Positions 22,769 through 32,613 of a stretch of DNA of 34,039 nucleotides are shown here, one piece after another. A model generated the notes under the pieces. That model had not been told where the DNA came from, ran no database searches, and saw only the letters and a list, made by a program, of their open reading frames with translations. Source of the stretch: an uncultured Marinilabiliales bacterium (GTDB lineage: Bacteria; Bacteroidota; Bacteroidia; Bacteroidales; BM520); contig CALFIZ010000077.1 of the NCBI GenBank assembly GCA_937877575.1, positions 1 to 34,039 of the forward strand, read 5' to 3'. Each line of letters begins with the position of its first letter. The stretch's first letter is position 1. The position numbers were made by a program, and so were the translations under genes.

Positions 22769-25018
22769 ATGAGTAAATCAGGAAGAAGCCCGTTAAGAAC
22801 TTTTACAATCTGGTTCTGGGGAATAATATTAGTGGGGGTACTGTCGGTATCCCTGCTATTTATGTTGATTTCAAAAGGCAAGCTTGGATTTATGCCTTCG
22901 TTTGATGAATTGGAAAACAAGAAGTCGAGCCTTGCCACTGAAATTATTTCGGCGGATAATGTAGTCATAGGAAAGTTTTATTATGAAAACAGGTCCAATG
23001 TCACTTATCCAGAAATTTCGCCAAATCTTGTCAATGCACTGATATCCACTGAGGATGAGCGTTTCCGCGAACATTGCGGCATTGATTTCAAATCATTGGG
23101 ACGTGTTATCTTTGGTTTGGTTACTGGCAACAGCAGAGGCGGCGGCAGTACAATTACCCAGCAGCTTGCAAAAAACTTGTTTCCGCGTGAAAACATCAAC
23201 AAACTTCAACTTATTCTTGTGAAATTCAAGGAATGGGTTGTCGCCGTGAAGCTTGAGCACAACTACAGTAAAGATGAAATCATCGCCATGTATTTCAACA
23301 CCATGTTTTTCGGTAACAATGCATACGGAATCAAGGCTGCTTCCAATATCTATTTCGATAAGGAACCGATTGACCTGAATGTAGAGGAGTCGGCACTTCT
23401 TGTCGGAATGCTCAAAGCCCCGTCATCGTATAATCCGAGGACTAACAGTGAAAGGGCTACTGCGCGTCGAAACACTGTTCTGAGACAGATGAAGAAAAAT
23501 TCTTATCTTTCCGGTATGGAATACGATTCAATATCGCAGATTCCAGTTGATATGACTCATTTCAGACGACAGGATCATACTACCGGTATTGCCAAGCATT
23601 TCCGTGAAATGATACGCAGAAAGATGACCGCATGGTGCAAAACTCATTACAAGTCTGACGGAAGCAATTATAATCTTTATTCCGATGGGCTGAAAATTTA
23701 TGTCACCATTGATTCAAGATATCAGAAATATGCTGAAGAGGCTATTGAAGAATATATCAACGGCACGTTGCAGCCTGCATTCGACAAACAGTGGAAGGGT
23801 GACAAGAACGCTCCGTTTGTGTTTCCTGCTTCCGAGGCTGAGAAAGGCATATCAAAGCTGATGACCGCTGCCATGAAACGCAGCGACAGGTATAGATCCA
23901 TGCGTGATAGCGGCTGCAGCAATGATTCGATTGAAAAGGCTTTTCATACAGAGGTCCCCATGACCGTTTTCTCCTTGCGCGGAGATATTGATACGGTCAT
24001 GACTCCATGGGATTCCATACGATATTTCAAGATGTTTCTGCGGACAGGCCTGGTATCGGTCGAACCCGGTACAGGATATGTGAAGGCGTATGCCTGCGGG
24101 CCTGACTATAACTATTTCCAGTATGACAATGTTACGCAGATGCAGCGTCAGGTCGGTTCCACATTCAAACCGATTCTATATACCCTTGCCATGCAGGAAG
24201 GTGAATTCACACCATGCAGCACGTTGCCAAATATTCAGGTCAGTATTGACATACCAGGAAGTCAAACCTGGGAACCACGCAACGACAGCAAGTCGAGAAT
24301 AGGTGAGGAAGTGACCCTTAAATGGGCACTTGCACAGTCAAACAACTGGATTTCCGCAGCCCTCATAAAACGTTACGGACCGGAACCGGTTATAGCTATG
24401 GCGCATAAAATGGGCATCACAGCCGATATTCCGCCTGTTTATTCCATCGCACTCGGGACTGCCGACATATCTCTGATGGAAATGGTCGGAGCCATGAACA
24501 CTTTCGCAAGCAAAGGGGTTTACATCGAACCTGTCTTCATCACAAAGATTTGTGACATGGATGACAATCTGATTGAAAGTTTTGTGGCACGTCAGGAAGA
24601 GGCTATTGACGAACAGACTGCCTATCTTATGATTGAACTTATGAAAGGCGTGGTGCAGTCAGGTACCGGTATCCGTCTGCGCACCCAATATGGGCTGACT
24701 AACCCGATTGCCGGAAAAACCGGAACTACACAGAACAATTCCGACGGATGGTTTATGGGACTTACCCCTGACCTTGTTTCCGGTGTCTGGACTGGCTGCG
24801 AGGACCGTGCCTGCCATTTCAAGACAATGGCTATGGGACAAGGCTCAAGAATGGCTATGCCTATATGGGCCATCTATATGAAAAAATTATATGGCGACCC
24901 GTCCATCAAATTGTCACGCGGTGATTTCGACAAACCTAACCAGCCACTGTCAGTCGAGTTTGACTGTGACAAGTATGACAGTAAAAACGAAGATGAAGAT
25001 TTCAATGAAAACTTTTGA
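22769..25018 (+). CDS. penicillin-binding protein 1A, bifunctional transglycosylase/transpeptidase
   Basis: A class A PBP that polymerises and cross-links peptidoglycan. The 749-residue protein has a single N-terminal transmembrane helix (about 11-34). The GT51 domain (about 75-250) has the catalytic Glu95 in STEDERFREH and the GGSTITQQLAKN motif. The transpeptidase domain has the active-site Ser464 in GSTFK, the SNN motif at 524-526 and KTG at 650-652. All catalytic motifs are present. The C-terminus is an acidic tail (DSKNEDEDFNE). The stop overlaps the glgB start by 14 bp, so the genes are probably translationally coupled. Confidence 0.95.
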   Translation: MSKSGRSPLRTFTIWFWGIILVGVLSVSLLFMLISKGKLGFMPSFDELENKKSSLATEIISADNVVIGKFYYENRSNVTYPEISPNLVNALISTEDERFREHCGIDFKSLGRVIFGLVTGNSRGGGSTITQQLAKNLFPRENINKLQLILVKFKEWVVAVKLEHNYSKDEIIAMYFNTMFFGNNAYGIKAASNIYFDKEPIDLNVEESALLVGMLKAPSSYNPRTNSERATARRNTVLRQMKKNSYLSGMEYDSISQIPVDMTHFRRQDHTTGIAKHFREMIRRKMTAWCKTHYKSDGSNYNLYSDGLKIYVTIDSRYQKYAEEAIEEYINGTLQPAFDKQWKGDKNAPFVFPASEAEKGISKLMTAAMKRSDRYRSMRDSGCSNDSIEKAFHTEVPMTVFSLRGDIDTVMTPWDSIRYFKMFLRTGLVSVEPGTGYVKAYACGPDYNYFQYDNVTQMQRQVGSTFKPILYTLAMQEGEFTPCSTLPNIQVSIDIPGSQTWEPRNDSKSRIGEEVTLKWALAQSNNWISAALIKRYGPEPVIAMAHKMGITADIPPVYSIALGTADISLMEMVGAMNTFASKGVYIEPVFITKICDMDDNLIESFVARQEEAIDEQTAYLMIELMKGVVQSGTGIRLRTQYGLTNPIAGKTGTTQNNSDGWFMGLTPDLVSGVWTGCEDRACHFKTMAMGQGSRMAMPIWAIYMKKLYGDPSIKLSRGDFDKPNQPLSVEFDCDKYDSKNEDEDFNENF

Positions 25019-26987
25019 TATTATTGAACACGATCCGTATCTTAAGGATTTTGAAGATAAATTCAATGACCGGTTCAACGCATACTATAATACGAGGAAT
25101 GCCATAGCTCCGGATGGCAATATAGCGAATTTTGCCAACGGCTACAATTTTTTCGGCTGTCATAAATCGCTTGCAGGCTGGATTTTCAGGGAGTGGGCAC
25201 CCAATGCTACGGAGATTTTTCTGATAGGCGAACATTCCGACTGGAAGCCTAAGGAGGAATTTGCGTTTAAGAATTTCGGTGACTATTGGGAACTCCATGT
25301 CGCTGAAAAAATCCTTCATAAGGGAAGTCTTTATCGTCTTCTGATACGTTGGAATGGCGGCGAAGGCGAACGGATCCCAGCCTACGCCACACGTACCGTC
25401 CAAGATGAAGTCACCAAAATATTCAGCGCTCAGATATGGAATGAGGTGACTACATACGAATGGAAATACCCTGCACCAAGCAGACGCAATGACCATCCGA
25501 TAATCTATGAGGCACATATAGGCATGGCCCAGGAAGCCCCACGTGTCAGTACCTACAGGGAATTCAAAATCAACGTCCTGCCAAGAATCGTGGCAGGTGG
25601 CTATAACACCCTCCAACTGATGGCTGTCCAGGAACATCCTTACTACGGCTCCTTCGGATATCATGTCTCCAGTTTCTTCGCAGCGTCCTCACGTTTCGGA
25701 ACACCTGAGGAACTGAAGGAAATCATCGACGAGGCTCATAAGAATAACCTGTATGTTATTATGGATATAGTTCATTCTCATGCGGTTAAAAATGAAGTCG
25801 AGGGCTTGGCCAAATATGACGGCACTTCCTATCAGTTCTTCCATGAAGGAGAAAAGGGCAATCATCCGGCATGGGATTCGAAATGCTTCAATTACGGCAA
25901 ACACGATGTTCTCAATTTCCTGCTTTCCAACTGCAAGTATTGGCTTATGGAGTACCATTTCGACGGATTCCGTTTCGATGGCGTGACAAGCATGCTGTAC
26001 TGGAATCATGGCTTGAACCGTAATTTCACTTCATACAATATGTATTTTGAAGAGCTGGACCTCGATGCAAGTGTCTATATGATGCTTGCCAACAATCTGA
26101 TACACAGCGTAAATCCAAATGCAATCACCATTGCTGAAGATATGAGCGGCATGCCCGGAATCGCTGCCCCGTTGAATAAGGGTGGTTTCGGATTTGACTT
26201 CCGCCTCGCTATGGGTGTCCCCGATTTCTGGATAAAAACTTTAAAGGAAGTTCAAGATGAGGATTGGGACGTTGGCACAATTTATTATGAACTGAATAAC
26301 AGACGAAATGATGAAGGCTCCATTTCTTACGTGGAATCGCATGACCAGGCACTTGTAGGTGACAAAACATTGTCTTTCAGACTGATGGACAGCAATATGT
26401 ACACCTCCATGTCTCTTGACAGCAAAGACCTTGTGATAGACAGAGGGGTGGCGCTGCATAAGATGATTCGACTTTTCACCCTAAGCACAGCAGGTTCGGG
26501 ATACCTCAATTTTATGGGCAATGAGTTCGGCCATCCGGAATGGATTGACTTTCCGCGCGAAGGCAATAACTGGTCATATAAGTATTGCCGCCGTCAGTGG
26601 ACACTCGTTGACAATCATTCACTCAGATATTATAAATTGGCGGAATTCGACAAAGCGATGATTAAGACGGTTGTAGATTATGACTGTTTTGCCGAGAAGT
26701 TCCCATATAAGCTTTATGAACACAATCAGGACCATGTCATCGCATTCCTGAGAAATAAGTTGCTGTTTGTCTTTAACTTCCATCCGACCAATTCATACAG
26801 TGACTATTGTGTGGATGCGCCTGCCGGCGAATATGTGACCGTTCTTGACACCGACAGTTTGGATTTCGACGGGTTCGGTCGCAATGATTCCGCCCTCCAT
26901 CATTTTACAATTAACGAAGGCTCGCGTAACTGTTTGAAACTGTACCTTCCTGCCCGTACTGCCTTGTGCCTGGCCGCTATTCGGTGA
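25005..26987 (+). CDS. glgB: 1,4-alpha-glucan branching enzyme (GH13)
   Basis: Forms alpha-1,6 branches in glycogen. From the ATG at 25005 the protein is 660 residues and resembles the eukaryote-like GH13_8 branch. It has an N-terminal helical part, a CBM48 domain (about 57-145), a catalytic barrel with nucleophile Asp325 (GFRFDGV), acid/base Glu378 (TIAEDMSG) and Asp447 (VESHDQ), and a C-terminal beta domain. An earlier in-frame ATG at 24993 is possible; the frame open back to 24891 is only read-through inside the PBP gene. No glycogen synthase or phosphorylase is next to it. It overlaps the PBP1A gene by 14 bp and, at its 3' end, the convergent amidase gene by 11 bp. Confidence 0.92.
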   Translation: MKTFDIIEHDPYLKDFEDKFNDRFNAYYNTRNAIAPDGNIANFANGYNFFGCHKSLAGWIFREWAPNATEIFLIGEHSDWKPKEEFAFKNFGDYWELHVAEKILHKGSLYRLLIRWNGGEGERIPAYATRTVQDEVTKIFSAQIWNEVTTYEWKYPAPSRRNDHPIIYEAHIGMAQEAPRVSTYREFKINVLPRIVAGGYNTLQLMAVQEHPYYGSFGYHVSSFFAASSRFGTPEELKEIIDEAHKNNLYVIMDIVHSHAVKNEVEGLAKYDGTSYQFFHEGEKGNHPAWDSKCFNYGKHDVLNFLLSNCKYWLMEYHFDGFRFDGVTSMLYWNHGLNRNFTSYNMYFEELDLDASVYMMLANNLIHSVNPNAITIAEDMSGMPGIAAPLNKGGFGFDFRLAMGVPDFWIKTLKEVQDEDWDVGTIYYELNNRRNDEGSISYVESHDQALVGDKTLSFRLMDSNMYTSMSLDSKDLVIDRGVALHKMIRLFTLSTAGSGYLNFMGNEFGHPEWIDFPREGNNWSYKYCRRQWTLVDNHSLRYYKLAEFDKAMIKTVVDYDCFAEKFPYKLYEHNQDHVIAFLRNKLLFVFNFHPTNSYSDYCVDAPAGEYVTVLDTDSLDFDGFGRNDSALHHFTINEGSRNCLKLYLPARTALCLAAIR

Positions 26988-28101
26988 CCTCGACGATGAA
27001 AGCATCCTTATAACCCATCTTTTTGACTGTTTTCAGATACTCCTGAGCCTCAGACTTGCTTGTGAATTTGCCGGTGGTGTATTTGTATTTGTTGTCAACT
27101 TTCGTATAGGAAATGGTCTTCATCTTTGAAAACTTCTTGTCGTTTGTGTTGACCTTGCTTGAAGTCGTCATGAATTGTATTTTATAGTAAGTTGCAGTTT
27201 TGGCTTCTTTTTTCTTCTCTGTGGCAGCTTGAGCGGTTTGCTTTTCGACAGTTACTTGCTCTGCCTTGACTTCAGCAGGCGGCGTGTATGCCTTTCCGTA
27301 ACTTTCAGTGTCATCGGGAAGTCCTTCTACGTTACGTTTGTATTGTCTGAATGCCTCAAAGATGTTTTGTGCAATCTCATCTTGTCCGCTTGCGCTAACC
27401 AGATATGCCCGGTCCTGCGCATTTGTGATGAATCCGACCTCTGTCAGAATACTTGGCATTGAGGCAGTGTAAAGCACCAGAAATCCCGCCTGCTTGACCC
27501 CGCGGTTATACCTCCCCCTTGACTCGTACCTGTCTTGTATGTTCTTCGCAAGTGTCAGACTTTGATCAAGATGCACATTCTGAAGAAGTGTGAATATTAT
27601 GTTGCTTTCATCGGAGTTCGGGTCATAGCCGTCATAATTCTCCTGATAATTGTCCTCTAAAAGAATTGAGGCATTCTCACGCTTTGAAACATCAAGATTT
27701 TCCTTTGACTTGTGAAGCCCCATGACATAAGTCTCGGTGCCGTATGGTGCCGTCTTTTTGTTTGCATTGCAGTGAACTGAGATGAATAGGTCTGCGTGAT
27801 TCCTGTTGGCGATGTTGGTACGTTCCCTGAGTTCGATGAAAACATCGGAATCACGTGTATATATGACATTGACATCAGGATATTCTTTCTTTATCTTGGC
27901 TCCTAAGAGCTTAACAATCTTAAGGGTTACATCTTTTTCCTTATAACCGTTTGACTGCGCCCCAGGATCCTTGCCGCCGTGTCCTGCATCCAAGACTACA
28001 GTTTTGATTCCGTATCCGTTACCTCCGGTAGCAGTGGAATCCTGCGCCCAGGCATTAAAAAAAACAGTCAGTGTAATAATAATGACTAAAAAACGTTTCA
28101 T
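26977..28101 (-). CDS. N-acetylmuramoyl-L-alanine amidase with SPOR domain
   Basis: Cleaves the amide between MurNAc and L-Ala in peptidoglycan, usually during cell separation. The 374-residue protein has a signal peptide (MKRFLVIIITLTVFFNAWAQ) and an Amidase_3 domain (about 33-255). Zinc ligands are His41 (DAGHGG), Glu55 (YKEKD) and His110 (SVHCNA), with catalytic Glu221 (LTEVGF). A low-complexity Ala/Lys/Glu linker (about 265-305) leads to a C-terminal SPOR domain (about 306-372), which binds denuded septal glycan. SPOR-tailed amidases are a division-site arrangement. It converges on glgB with an 11-bp overlap of coding ends and no hairpin terminator between. Confidence 0.93.
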   Translation of the reverse strand: MKRFLVIIITLTVFFNAWAQDSTATGGNGYGIKTVVLDAGHGGKDPGAQSNGYKEKDVTLKIVKLLGAKIKKEYPDVNVIYTRDSDVFIELRERTNIANRNHADLFISVHCNANKKTAPYGTETYVMGLHKSKENLDVSKRENASILLEDNYQENYDGYDPNSDESNIIFTLLQNVHLDQSLTLAKNIQDRYESRGRYNRGVKQAGFLVLYTASMPSILTEVGFITNAQDRAYLVSASGQDEIAQNIFEAFRQYKRNVEGLPDDTESYGKAYTPPAEVKAEQVTVEKQTAQAATEKKKEAKTATYYKIQFMTTSSKVNTNDKKFSKMKTISYTKVDNKYKYTTGKFTSKSEAQEYLKTVKKMGYKDAFIVEVTE

Positions 28102-28130
28102 ATTTAATCCTAAGTTTAGCTTTAAATTTT

Positions 28131-28138
28131 TACCTTTG
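28131..28138 (+). promoter_or_regulatory. -7 box upstream of lptD
   Basis: TACCTTTGCA. The predicted start is near 28145, about 30 nt before the TTG at 28177 or about 75 nt before the first ATG at 28219. No clean TTTG at -33. No matching box is seen for the divergent amidase gene. Confidence 0.55.
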
Positions 28139-28176
28139 CAGTTTTAGCAATTAACGGCGATAAAATTAATTTTATT

Positions 28177-30819
28177 TTGACGAGCCAGGGAAACCATATA
28201 GTTTTTTTTATTATCAACATGATGTTGATAACTTTCTGTATGTTTGAAAATGGAAAATTATATGCACAGGCTTCGGTTTCCGACTCCCTGCCCGCTATTA
28301 CAATCACTACAACCGATACTGTCAGTCTCGGAAACAGTTCCCGGAAAAAAACTGTCCTTGATGAAATCATTAAAACCACTTCGTCAGACAGTGTCGTTTA
28401 TGACCTCACCAACAAGAAAATAATCATGCTCAACAAATGCGTGATAGATTACGGGAAAATACATCTCGAAACCGGATACGCTGAAATAGATTTAACCACC
28501 AATATGCTGATTGCCAAAGGATTACCCGACTCCGTGGGCAATATCACACAAAAACCCGTGTATAAGGACGGTGAGCAGCAATATAACTGCGAAACCATCA
28601 AATATAATTTCAATACAGGCAAAGGCTACATTACCAATGTCATAACCCAGCAGGACGGCGGTTATTACCTTCATGGCGAGAAAATCAAGAAGTTTGATGA
28701 CAATATCACCAATCTGAGAAACGGTGCATTTACCACGTGTGACTTGGAAAATCCGCATTTCCAGTTCAGGTTCACGAAAGGGAAACTTATTCCTAATGAC
28801 AAGATCATCACCGGACTCACCTATCTGGAGATTGAGGATATTCCTCTTCCTGTCGGCATACCTTTCGGGATATTCCCACTCATCAAAGGCGGAACCTCCG
28901 GCATTATAATTCCGGGCTACGGCAGTTCCAATGAACGCGGGTTCTTTCTCGAAAATGGCGGTTATTATTGGCATATCAATGACAAATATACCCTGAAAGT
29001 GCTTGGTGATATTTATTCACGCGGCAGTTGGGCAGTCAAGCCTACCCTTCAGTATAAAGTCAGATACAAATACAGCGGCTCATTCAACTTCAGTTTTGCA
29101 CAGAACAAATCCGGAATCAGAAAATCTTCCAACTATTCCTCACGTAATGACTTCAAAATCAGCTGGCAGCATACCCAAGACCCCAAAGCTAACCCTAACC
29201 ACTCCTTTAGCGCCAACGTCAATTTCGTGACAAGCAAATACAATAAGCTGAATCCTTCAACCACAACCGACTATCTTTCCAATACTTTCAATTCGAGCAT
29301 AGCCTATCAGACTTCTTTCTTTAACAAGAAGATGAATTTCTCCATCAACGCCGGCCATACCCAGAACACTCTTGATGGTTCGATGACATTTACTCTGCCT
29401 GACTTCTCACTGTCAACGACAAAGATATATCCTTTCAAACGAAGGGTTGTGGTGGGGAAGGAAAGATGGTATGAAAAGATTTTCTTCTCGTACTCGATGG
29501 TGGGTAAAAATGAGTTGACTACCATAGATTCCCTTCTTTTCACCGAACCTGTTCTCGATAAGCTGAAAAATGGCATTAAACATACTATTCCAATCGGTTT
29601 TTCATCCAAGGTTTTCAATGTGATGCAACTGAATGTCAGTGCCAATTATACAGAACGCTGGTACTCAAAATATTACGATATCTTTTACGAAGGGGATACC
29701 ACATACGTTGGCGGTGAGGCTGTGGCACCACACCTCGTTGAAAATCCCATGTATGCTTTCAAGGCTGCCCGCGACTTCAATTTCAATGCGTCCTTGAATA
29801 CCACGCTTTATGGTTTGGTGCAGTTCAGGAGATTTTTCATAAGGGCTGTACGCCATGTTTTCACGCCTTCATTGTCATTCAATTATACTCCTGATTTCGG
29901 CACGAGCTTCTGGAAATACTATAATACTTATAAAGACGCCAACGGCAACGACGTGAAATATTCCATCTTCAGGGCAAGTGACTATTCGCCGCTGTACGGT
30001 TATCCGAGCGATGGTGAATCGGGAAGGATTAATTTCTCTTTTGGCAACTCTTTGGAAATTAAAGTCAGAAACAAACATGACACCATAACCGGCACAAAGA
30101 AGATAAAACTGATAGAAAGTTTAACGTTGTCAGGTGGTTATGACTTTGCAAAGGACTCTTTGAACTGGAGCAACCTGAGTATAAGCGGTCGTACACAACT
30201 GATAAAGGGATTAGCGCTTGAATATTCCACTTCCTTGTGCCCTTATAAAGTGACTTCCGATGGCGTGATGATTAATCAGTTTCTGTGGAAGACCGACAAA
30301 CGATTGTTTGCACCACCTTCGCAGGTGTGGCGTCTCGGCTTCACTTATACTTTGAATCAGGACACTTTCAAGGGGCAGAACAGAAAGAAACTTGCTTCGT
30401 ATATTCCTCAGGGAATGGTGCCCTTGTCGGATGCACTGTCAACCCGCGATGTTTATATCGACTGGGACAATACTTGGAATGTCAATATATCCTATAACTT
30501 TAATTATCAGATAATTCAGTCAATGGCCAAAGACGGTGAATATGTCAAGACTACCAATATTGTTAATGCTGCATCGTTTTCCGGTGATGTCAATATCACA
30601 AAAAAATGGAAGGTGGGTTATAATCTGAAATTCGACATTACTACGATGGATTTGACATACGCCAACTTATCGGTTTACAGAGACTTGCACTGTTGGGAAA
30701 TGCGTTTCAACTGGGTGCCTTTCGGCAGTGCCAAGAGCTGGATGTTCACTATAAACATCAAGTCTGCCGCCCTAAGTTCAATAAAATACGAAAAACAGAA
30801 ATATGATTATTCTTATTAA
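28177..30819 (+). CDS. lptD: LPS-assembly outer-membrane protein LptD (OstA family)
   Basis: The outer-membrane barrel that places lipopolysaccharide on the cell surface. As called, the protein is 880 residues: a hydrophobic export signal (core about 8-23, cleavage near YAQA at 29-32), an OstA/LptA-like beta-jellyroll (about 72-190, ending FTTCDLENPHFQF), then the plug/barrel region with the family motif KGGTSGIIIPGYG (about 237-249) and ENGGYYWHI. A long beta-barrel follows with alternating aromatic strands to the C-terminal Tyr. The start is uncertain: TTG 28177 gives a full-length signal but no basic residue in its n-region; ATG 28219 or 28222 would give a very short one. The LptE partner is not in the window. 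It is followed after 44 bp by comF. Confidence 0.87.
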   Translation: MTSQGNHIVFFIINMMLITFCMFENGKLYAQASVSDSLPAITITTTDTVSLGNSSRKKTVLDEIIKTTSSDSVVYDLTNKKIIMLNKCVIDYGKIHLETGYAEIDLTTNMLIAKGLPDSVGNITQKPVYKDGEQQYNCETIKYNFNTGKGYITNVITQQDGGYYLHGEKIKKFDDNITNLRNGAFTTCDLENPHFQFRFTKGKLIPNDKIITGLTYLEIEDIPLPVGIPFGIFPLIKGGTSGIIIPGYGSSNERGFFLENGGYYWHINDKYTLKVLGDIYSRGSWAVKPTLQYKVRYKYSGSFNFSFAQNKSGIRKSSNYSSRNDFKISWQHTQDPKANPNHSFSANVNFVTSKYNKLNPSTTTDYLSNTFNSSIAYQTSFFNKKMNFSINAGHTQNTLDGSMTFTLPDFSLSTTKIYPFKRRVVVGKERWYEKIFFSYSMVGKNELTTIDSLLFTEPVLDKLKNGIKHTIPIGFSSKVFNVMQLNVSANYTERWYSKYYDIFYEGDTTYVGGEAVAPHLVENPMYAFKAARDFNFNASLNTTLYGLVQFRRFFIRAVRHVFTPSLSFNYTPDFGTSFWKYYNTYKDANGNDVKYSIFRASDYSPLYGYPSDGESGRINFSFGNSLEIKVRNKHDTITGTKKIKLIESLTLSGGYDFAKDSLNWSNLSISGRTQLIKGLALEYSTSLCPYKVTSDGVMINQFLWKTDKRLFAPPSQVWRLGFTYTLNQDTFKGQNRKKLASYIPQGMVPLSDALSTRDVYIDWDNTWNVNISYNFNYQIIQSMAKDGEYVKTTNIVNAASFSGDVNITKKWKVGYNLKFDITTMDLTYANLSVYRDLHCWEMRFNWVPFGSAKSWMFTINIKSAALSSIKYEKQKYDYSY

Positions 30820-30863
30820 GTAACAAAACAGGTCTTTTTGCAATATATAAAAAAGACGAGATT

Positions 30864-31538
30864 ATGTTACATGAGATTTTTGACCTGTTTTTCCCGCGGC
30901 TATGTCTCGGTTGCGGACATCCGCTTAATGATAGTGAGGAGTTTATATGCGAGCATTGCAAATATGATATGCCGTTTACCAACTATCACAATGTCAGGGA
31001 CAATCCCGTGGAGCAGTGCTTCTGGGGCAAAGTGCCTGTCGAGCGTGCAACGTCAATGCTCTATTATCACAAAAAGGGGATGGTGCAGTCGGTAATCCAT
31101 TCCTTAAAATACCGGCAGTGCCCGGAAGTCGGAAATTATCTTGGCGTCATGGCAGCACATTGTTGCGGTGATTTCTTCAGTGGTTTGGATTATCTGATGC
31201 CGGTTCCGCTTCACAAGAAGAAAAACAGGCAACGCGGTTATAATCAGAGCCGCATGATTGCCGAAGGTATAGCATCAGTAACAGATATCGCCGTTTCCGA
31301 AGATTTGAAAAGGATAGTATATACCGCCACCCAGACTCATAAGGACAAATTTGAGAGGTATGAAAACACACTTCATAGTTTCTGTTTGGAAAATCCGCAG
31401 ATATATTGCGGGAAGCATATCCTTCTTATCGATGATGTGCTGACCACGGGGTCCACGTTGGAATCGTGCGCTAAGGCTGTGTTGCAGGTGCAACCGAATG
31501 TCAGAATCAGTGTGTTCACATTGGGGTATGCAAAATAA
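30864..31538 (+). CDS. comF: ComF family phosphoribosyltransferase-like protein
   Basis: A 224-residue ComF/GntX-type protein. An N-terminal zinc finger has Cys14, Cys17, Cys29 and Cys32 (CLGC and CEHC). The PRTase fold has MPVPLHKKKNRQRGYNQS (about 112-129) and the PRPP-binding motif LLIDDVLTTGSTLE (about 187-200). In competent bacteria ComF is involved in DNA uptake, but in Bacteroidota its role is unproven. Both diagnostic motifs are intact. It is probably the second gene of an lptD-comF unit. It ends 29 bp before the end of a convergent gene, with no clear terminator. Confidence 0.88.
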   Translation: MLHEIFDLFFPRLCLGCGHPLNDSEEFICEHCKYDMPFTNYHNVRDNPVEQCFWGKVPVERATSMLYYHKKGMVQSVIHSLKYRQCPEVGNYLGVMAAHCCGDFFSGLDYLMPVPLHKKKNRQRGYNQSRMIAEGIASVTDIAVSEDLKRIVYTATQTHKDKFERYENTLHSFCLENPQIYCGKHILLIDDVLTTGSTLESCAKAVLQVQPNVRISVFTLGYAK

Positions 31539-31567
31539 CCCCGTGCGTGCTGAATCACCCTTTAGGC

Positions 31568-32590
31568 TTAGTTCTTCACCGCACGTATCGGTTGTCCGTA
31601 ATATTTGTACGTGCTGCCTCTGTAGCGGATTTGCGAGTAGAAGAATAAACCGAGGGCATGGTCCATATAATCCTCGTCCCATGTCCCTGACCAATAAAAG
31701 CCGTAGTAAGTGTCTATGTCTTCCTTGTCGCTCAGACCGTCGGCAGCCGGGAAGAAACAGGTGTTGCCGTTAGGGCCGGTTACCATATAGCCGTTTTCTC
31801 CGTTCAATGTGGTCCATTCCCATTCGCAGTTGTATATGATTTCCTCTATCTGCGTTATTGATGGCATTTTCCATTCTCCGCCAGTCTGGACGTATGCAAC
31901 GTCATACTGGGTGCCTTGTATGTTTGTGCCGATATAGTCATATCCGTTATATCCGTCACCCAACGGGTCATAGTTGCTTTCTGTATATACAGCCTTTGTG
32001 TGGGTTTCGCCCCATGCATAATAGTCGCCATAACCTTCAGGCGCCGTGGCTCCGATATTGCGGTCAGCCCACAATGTACCTGAAGGCAGACCTAAGTCAA
32101 CTATCTGGTAATTATAGGAATTATCTGTCGTAAACACTTTTTGTTCACCGTATGCCGTGTCTGCATTGTTGATGGCGTAAGCCCTTACATAATAGGTCGT
32201 GCTTCCTGTAAGACCTGTCATTGTGCTTGTGAATTCACCAAGTCCGGAGCCGTCTGACGTGATGTTGTCGGCTACTGTGGGATTTTCAACAGTGCTCCAG
32301 CAAACGCCTCTTGCCAGTACATCCATGCCGCCGTTATCAGTCACATTACCTCCGCAGACTGCCGAATAGTCAATAATATCAGTTACTTCCGCAGTCGTGA
32401 CGGTAATAATCGTCGGCTGACCGTTATAAATGATATCAACTACAGACATTACGTCCAAGATATTGATTTGATTATCTTCATTTACGTCACCTCTAAGATA
32501 TTTGGTGCCGTTTGTCTGTGCTTGCAGACTGTTAATTGTTCCGCAAAACACTAATGCAATTACACATGCAAAAACCTTAAAATTCCTCAT
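31568..32590 (-). CDS. secreted FISUMP-domain protein with dockerin-like and FnIII-like parts
   Basis: A 340-residue exported protein of unknown function. It has a signal peptide (about 1-24, ending LQAQ). One dockerin-type calcium-binding repeat follows (about 34-56, GDVNEDNQINILDVMSVVDI), then a FnIII-like domain (about 62-155, with ARGVCWST and TTYYVRAYAINNADTAYG). The C-terminal Fibrobacter succinogenes major paralogous (FISUMP) domain (about 163-340) has VDLGLPSGTLWADRNIG, YYAWGE, KMPS and a final GQPIRAVKN. No T9SS sorting domain or lipobox is visible. A single dockerin repeat directly after the signal is unlike cellulosomal dockerins, which have two repeats, often C-terminal. Surface or extracellular location is inferred from the signal only. 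Confidence 0.8.
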   Translation of the reverse strand: MRNFKVFACVIALVFCGTINSLQAQTNGTKYLRGDVNEDNQINILDVMSVVDIIYNGQPTIITVTTAEVTDIIDYSAVCGGNVTDNGGMDVLARGVCWSTVENPTVADNITSDGSGLGEFTSTMTGLTGSTTYYVRAYAINNADTAYGEQKVFTTDNSYNYQIVDLGLPSGTLWADRNIGATAPEGYGDYYAWGETHTKAVYTESNYDPLGDGYNGYDYIGTNIQGTQYDVAYVQTGGEWKMPSITQIEEIIYNCEWEWTTLNGENGYMVTGPNGNTCFFPAADGLSDKEDIDTYYGFYWSGTWDEDYMDHALGLFFYSQIRYRGSTYKYYGQPIRAVKN

Positions 32591-32613
32591 TTTTCCTTGT
32601 TTTATAAAGTTTG

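Noticed and set aside
25002..25664. 220-codon minus-strand open frame within glgB
   Set aside because: Antisense to the CBM48 and catalytic start of glgB; no family features.
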